A stretch of DNA of 5,343 bases from Micrococcales bacterium (GTDB lineage: Bacteria > Actinomycetota > Actinomycetes > Actinomycetales > Dermatophilaceae). The notes beneath the pieces were generated by a model, which saw nothing but the letters and a program-made list of their open reading frames with translations, made no database searches and was not told the origin of the DNA. The position numbers were made by a program, and so were the translations under genes. The stretch's first letter is position 1, and each line of letters starts with the position of its first letter. Location of the stretch: positions 4,209 to 9,551 of the forward strand of contig PMJN01000107.1 in the NCBI GenBank assembly GCA_003157445.1, read 5' to 3'. Shown here in pieces: positions 4,447-5,343 of the stretch.

Positions 4447-5343
4447 ATGACGAATGCCTCACTAACCACAGACACTGAGACGAATGCGACCCTCGACGCG
4501 ATCGCGCAAGGTCTCGCCTATTCCTCGCGATCTCCCGTTCTCCGCACACCCGCCAACGTGGGCCTCGATTTCGAGGAAATCAGCTATCCGTCGTCGGACG
4601 GCACGCCCCTCGAGGCATGGTTCATCCCGTGCGAAGGCTCCGCCAAGCTGATCGTGGCCATGCACGCGTTCGGCTTCAACCGGTACGGCTTCGCTTCGCA
4701 CCTCGAACCGTGGAAGTCAGCTTTCGGACCGGGCAACGACACCGAGATCGACTTCAACCTCGACTACGAGATCCTCCACGCCAACGGGTACAACGTTCTC
4801 GCCTTCGACTTCCGCAACTCCGGTCTCAGCAGTGCCGCGAACGGCGGACTGCAATCGAACAACAAGTTCGAGACACGCGATGTGTTCGGCACCCTCGCCT
4901 ACATCCAGTCGCGACCCGATCTGGCCAGCATGAAACTTGGCATCTTTGCTCGGTGCATGGGAGCCAACGTCACGTTCAGAGCGATCCACACCGATCCCGA
5001 GGCTTTCGCCGGGGTCAGCTGCCTCGTTGCACCGCTTCTGCTCTCTCCCGGTGCCTTCATGGAGACCACCCTGGAGTCAGCGGGACTTGGAGACTACGCC
5101 GGCGAGGCGGATCGGAGATTCCACGCGATCACCGGCGTCTCGACGGAAGACGGAAGAACGAGCACCTGGGCCCCATCCGTCACGATGCCGACCCTCACCT
5201 ACGGCGTCCACGACGACGTCATCACCCGGCCCTCCGACCTCGAGGAAGCGTACGAGGCCATCGGTGCGAAGGAGAAGTCGATGTTCTGGATTCGCGACAC
5301 GCCTCGCCGGTGGGACGGCTACAAATACTTCCAGCGCCACCCC
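4447..5343 (+). CDS. Alpha/beta hydrolase with cysteine at the nucleophile elbow (3' end outside the window)
   Basis: The frame is open for 299 codons from ATG at 4447 to the right edge, with no stop. GGAAG at 4434-4438, 8 bases upstream, is a fair ribosome site. Family marks are EISYPSSDGTPLEAWFIP (45-61), the oxyanion-type MHAFGFNRYGF (72-82), NGYNVLAFDFRNSGLS (113-128), the nucleophile elbow IFARCMGANV (166-175) with Cys170 where most relatives of the fold have Ser, and LTYGVHDDVITRPSD (250-264), where Asp256 or Asp257 is a likely acid. The end, WDGYKYFQRHP, is near the expected C-terminus of such proteins, so perhaps only some tens of residues are missing. A catalytic His is not certain: H298 or one beyond the edge. 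A cysteine there is known from dienelactone hydrolase; the substrate here is unknown. Codon use is clearly less GC-extreme than in the epoxide hydrolase gene, hinting at separate origins. Confidence 0.85.
   Translation, partial: MTNASLTTDTETNATLDAIAQGLAYSSRSPVLRTPANVGLDFEEISYPSSDGTPLEAWFIPCEGSAKLIVAMHAFGFNRYGFASHLEPWKSAFGPGNDTEIDFNLDYEILHANGYNVLAFDFRNSGLSSAANGGLQSNNKFETRDVFGTLAYIQSRPDLASMKLGIFARCMGANVTFRAIHTDPEAFAGVSCLVAPLLLSPGAFMETTLESAGLGDYAGEADRRFHAITGVSTEDGRTSTWAPSVTMPTLTYGVHDDVITRPSDLEEAYEAIGAKEKSMFWIRDTPRRWDGYKYFQRHP

Noticed and set aside
4462..5340. Minus-strand open frames of 79-90 codons at the right end
   Set aside because: They are antisense to the alpha/beta hydrolase, which has clear motifs and is open throughout.
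1..5343. Defence system, toxin-antitoxin pair, CRISPR array or tRNA
   Set aside because: No direct-repeat array, cloverleaf, nuclease, toxin or retron-like element was found by eye on either strand.

Overview
The window reads as a GC-rich actinobacterial accessory region. The coding frames have strongly G/C-biased third positions, and the gene content (IS30-type transposase, SAM methyltransferase, VOC protein, EHN-type epoxide hydrolase, actinobacterial-style alpha/beta hydrolase) fits Actinomycetota such as streptomycetes, Frankia or mycobacteria-like genera. The genus cannot be fixed from the sequence alone.

Layout. Positions 1-711, minus strand: the 5' part of an IS30-family insertion sequence. 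Its transposase carries a one-base frameshift and runs off the left edge before the DDE catalytic core. Positions 794-1862, minus strand: a short apparent operon of a small acidic protein of unknown function (near-consensus ribosome site) followed 10 bases later by a class I SAM-dependent methyltransferase. Positions 1943-2569, minus strand: a complete VOC/glyoxalase-fold protein, preceded by what looks like the 3' stub of another gene and followed by an unusual open in-frame extension beyond its TGA stop. Positions 2570-2880 hold no intact gene; they contain a large imperfect inverted repeat and a plus-strand stretch resembling a broken gene end. Positions 2892-4067, plus strand: an epoxide hydrolase. 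Positions 4068-4446: hairpins suggesting a terminator, then a promoter overlapped by a 7-base dyad. From 4447 off the right edge, plus strand: an alpha/beta hydrolase with cysteine at the nucleophile position.

How the parts relate. This is a patchwork: an IS end, several intact small-molecule enzymes on both strands and gene stubs between them. Two hydrolases of the epoxide/ester class plus a VOC protein and a methyltransferase suggest small-molecule modification or xenobiotic handling, but nothing shows a single shared pathway. I see no rRNA, tRNA, CRISPR array, toxin-antitoxin pair or recognisable defence system. The most unusual items are the imperfect inverted repeat at 2593-2686, the dyad over the 4447 gene's promoter, the small gene before the methyltransferase, and the open frame after the VOC stop.
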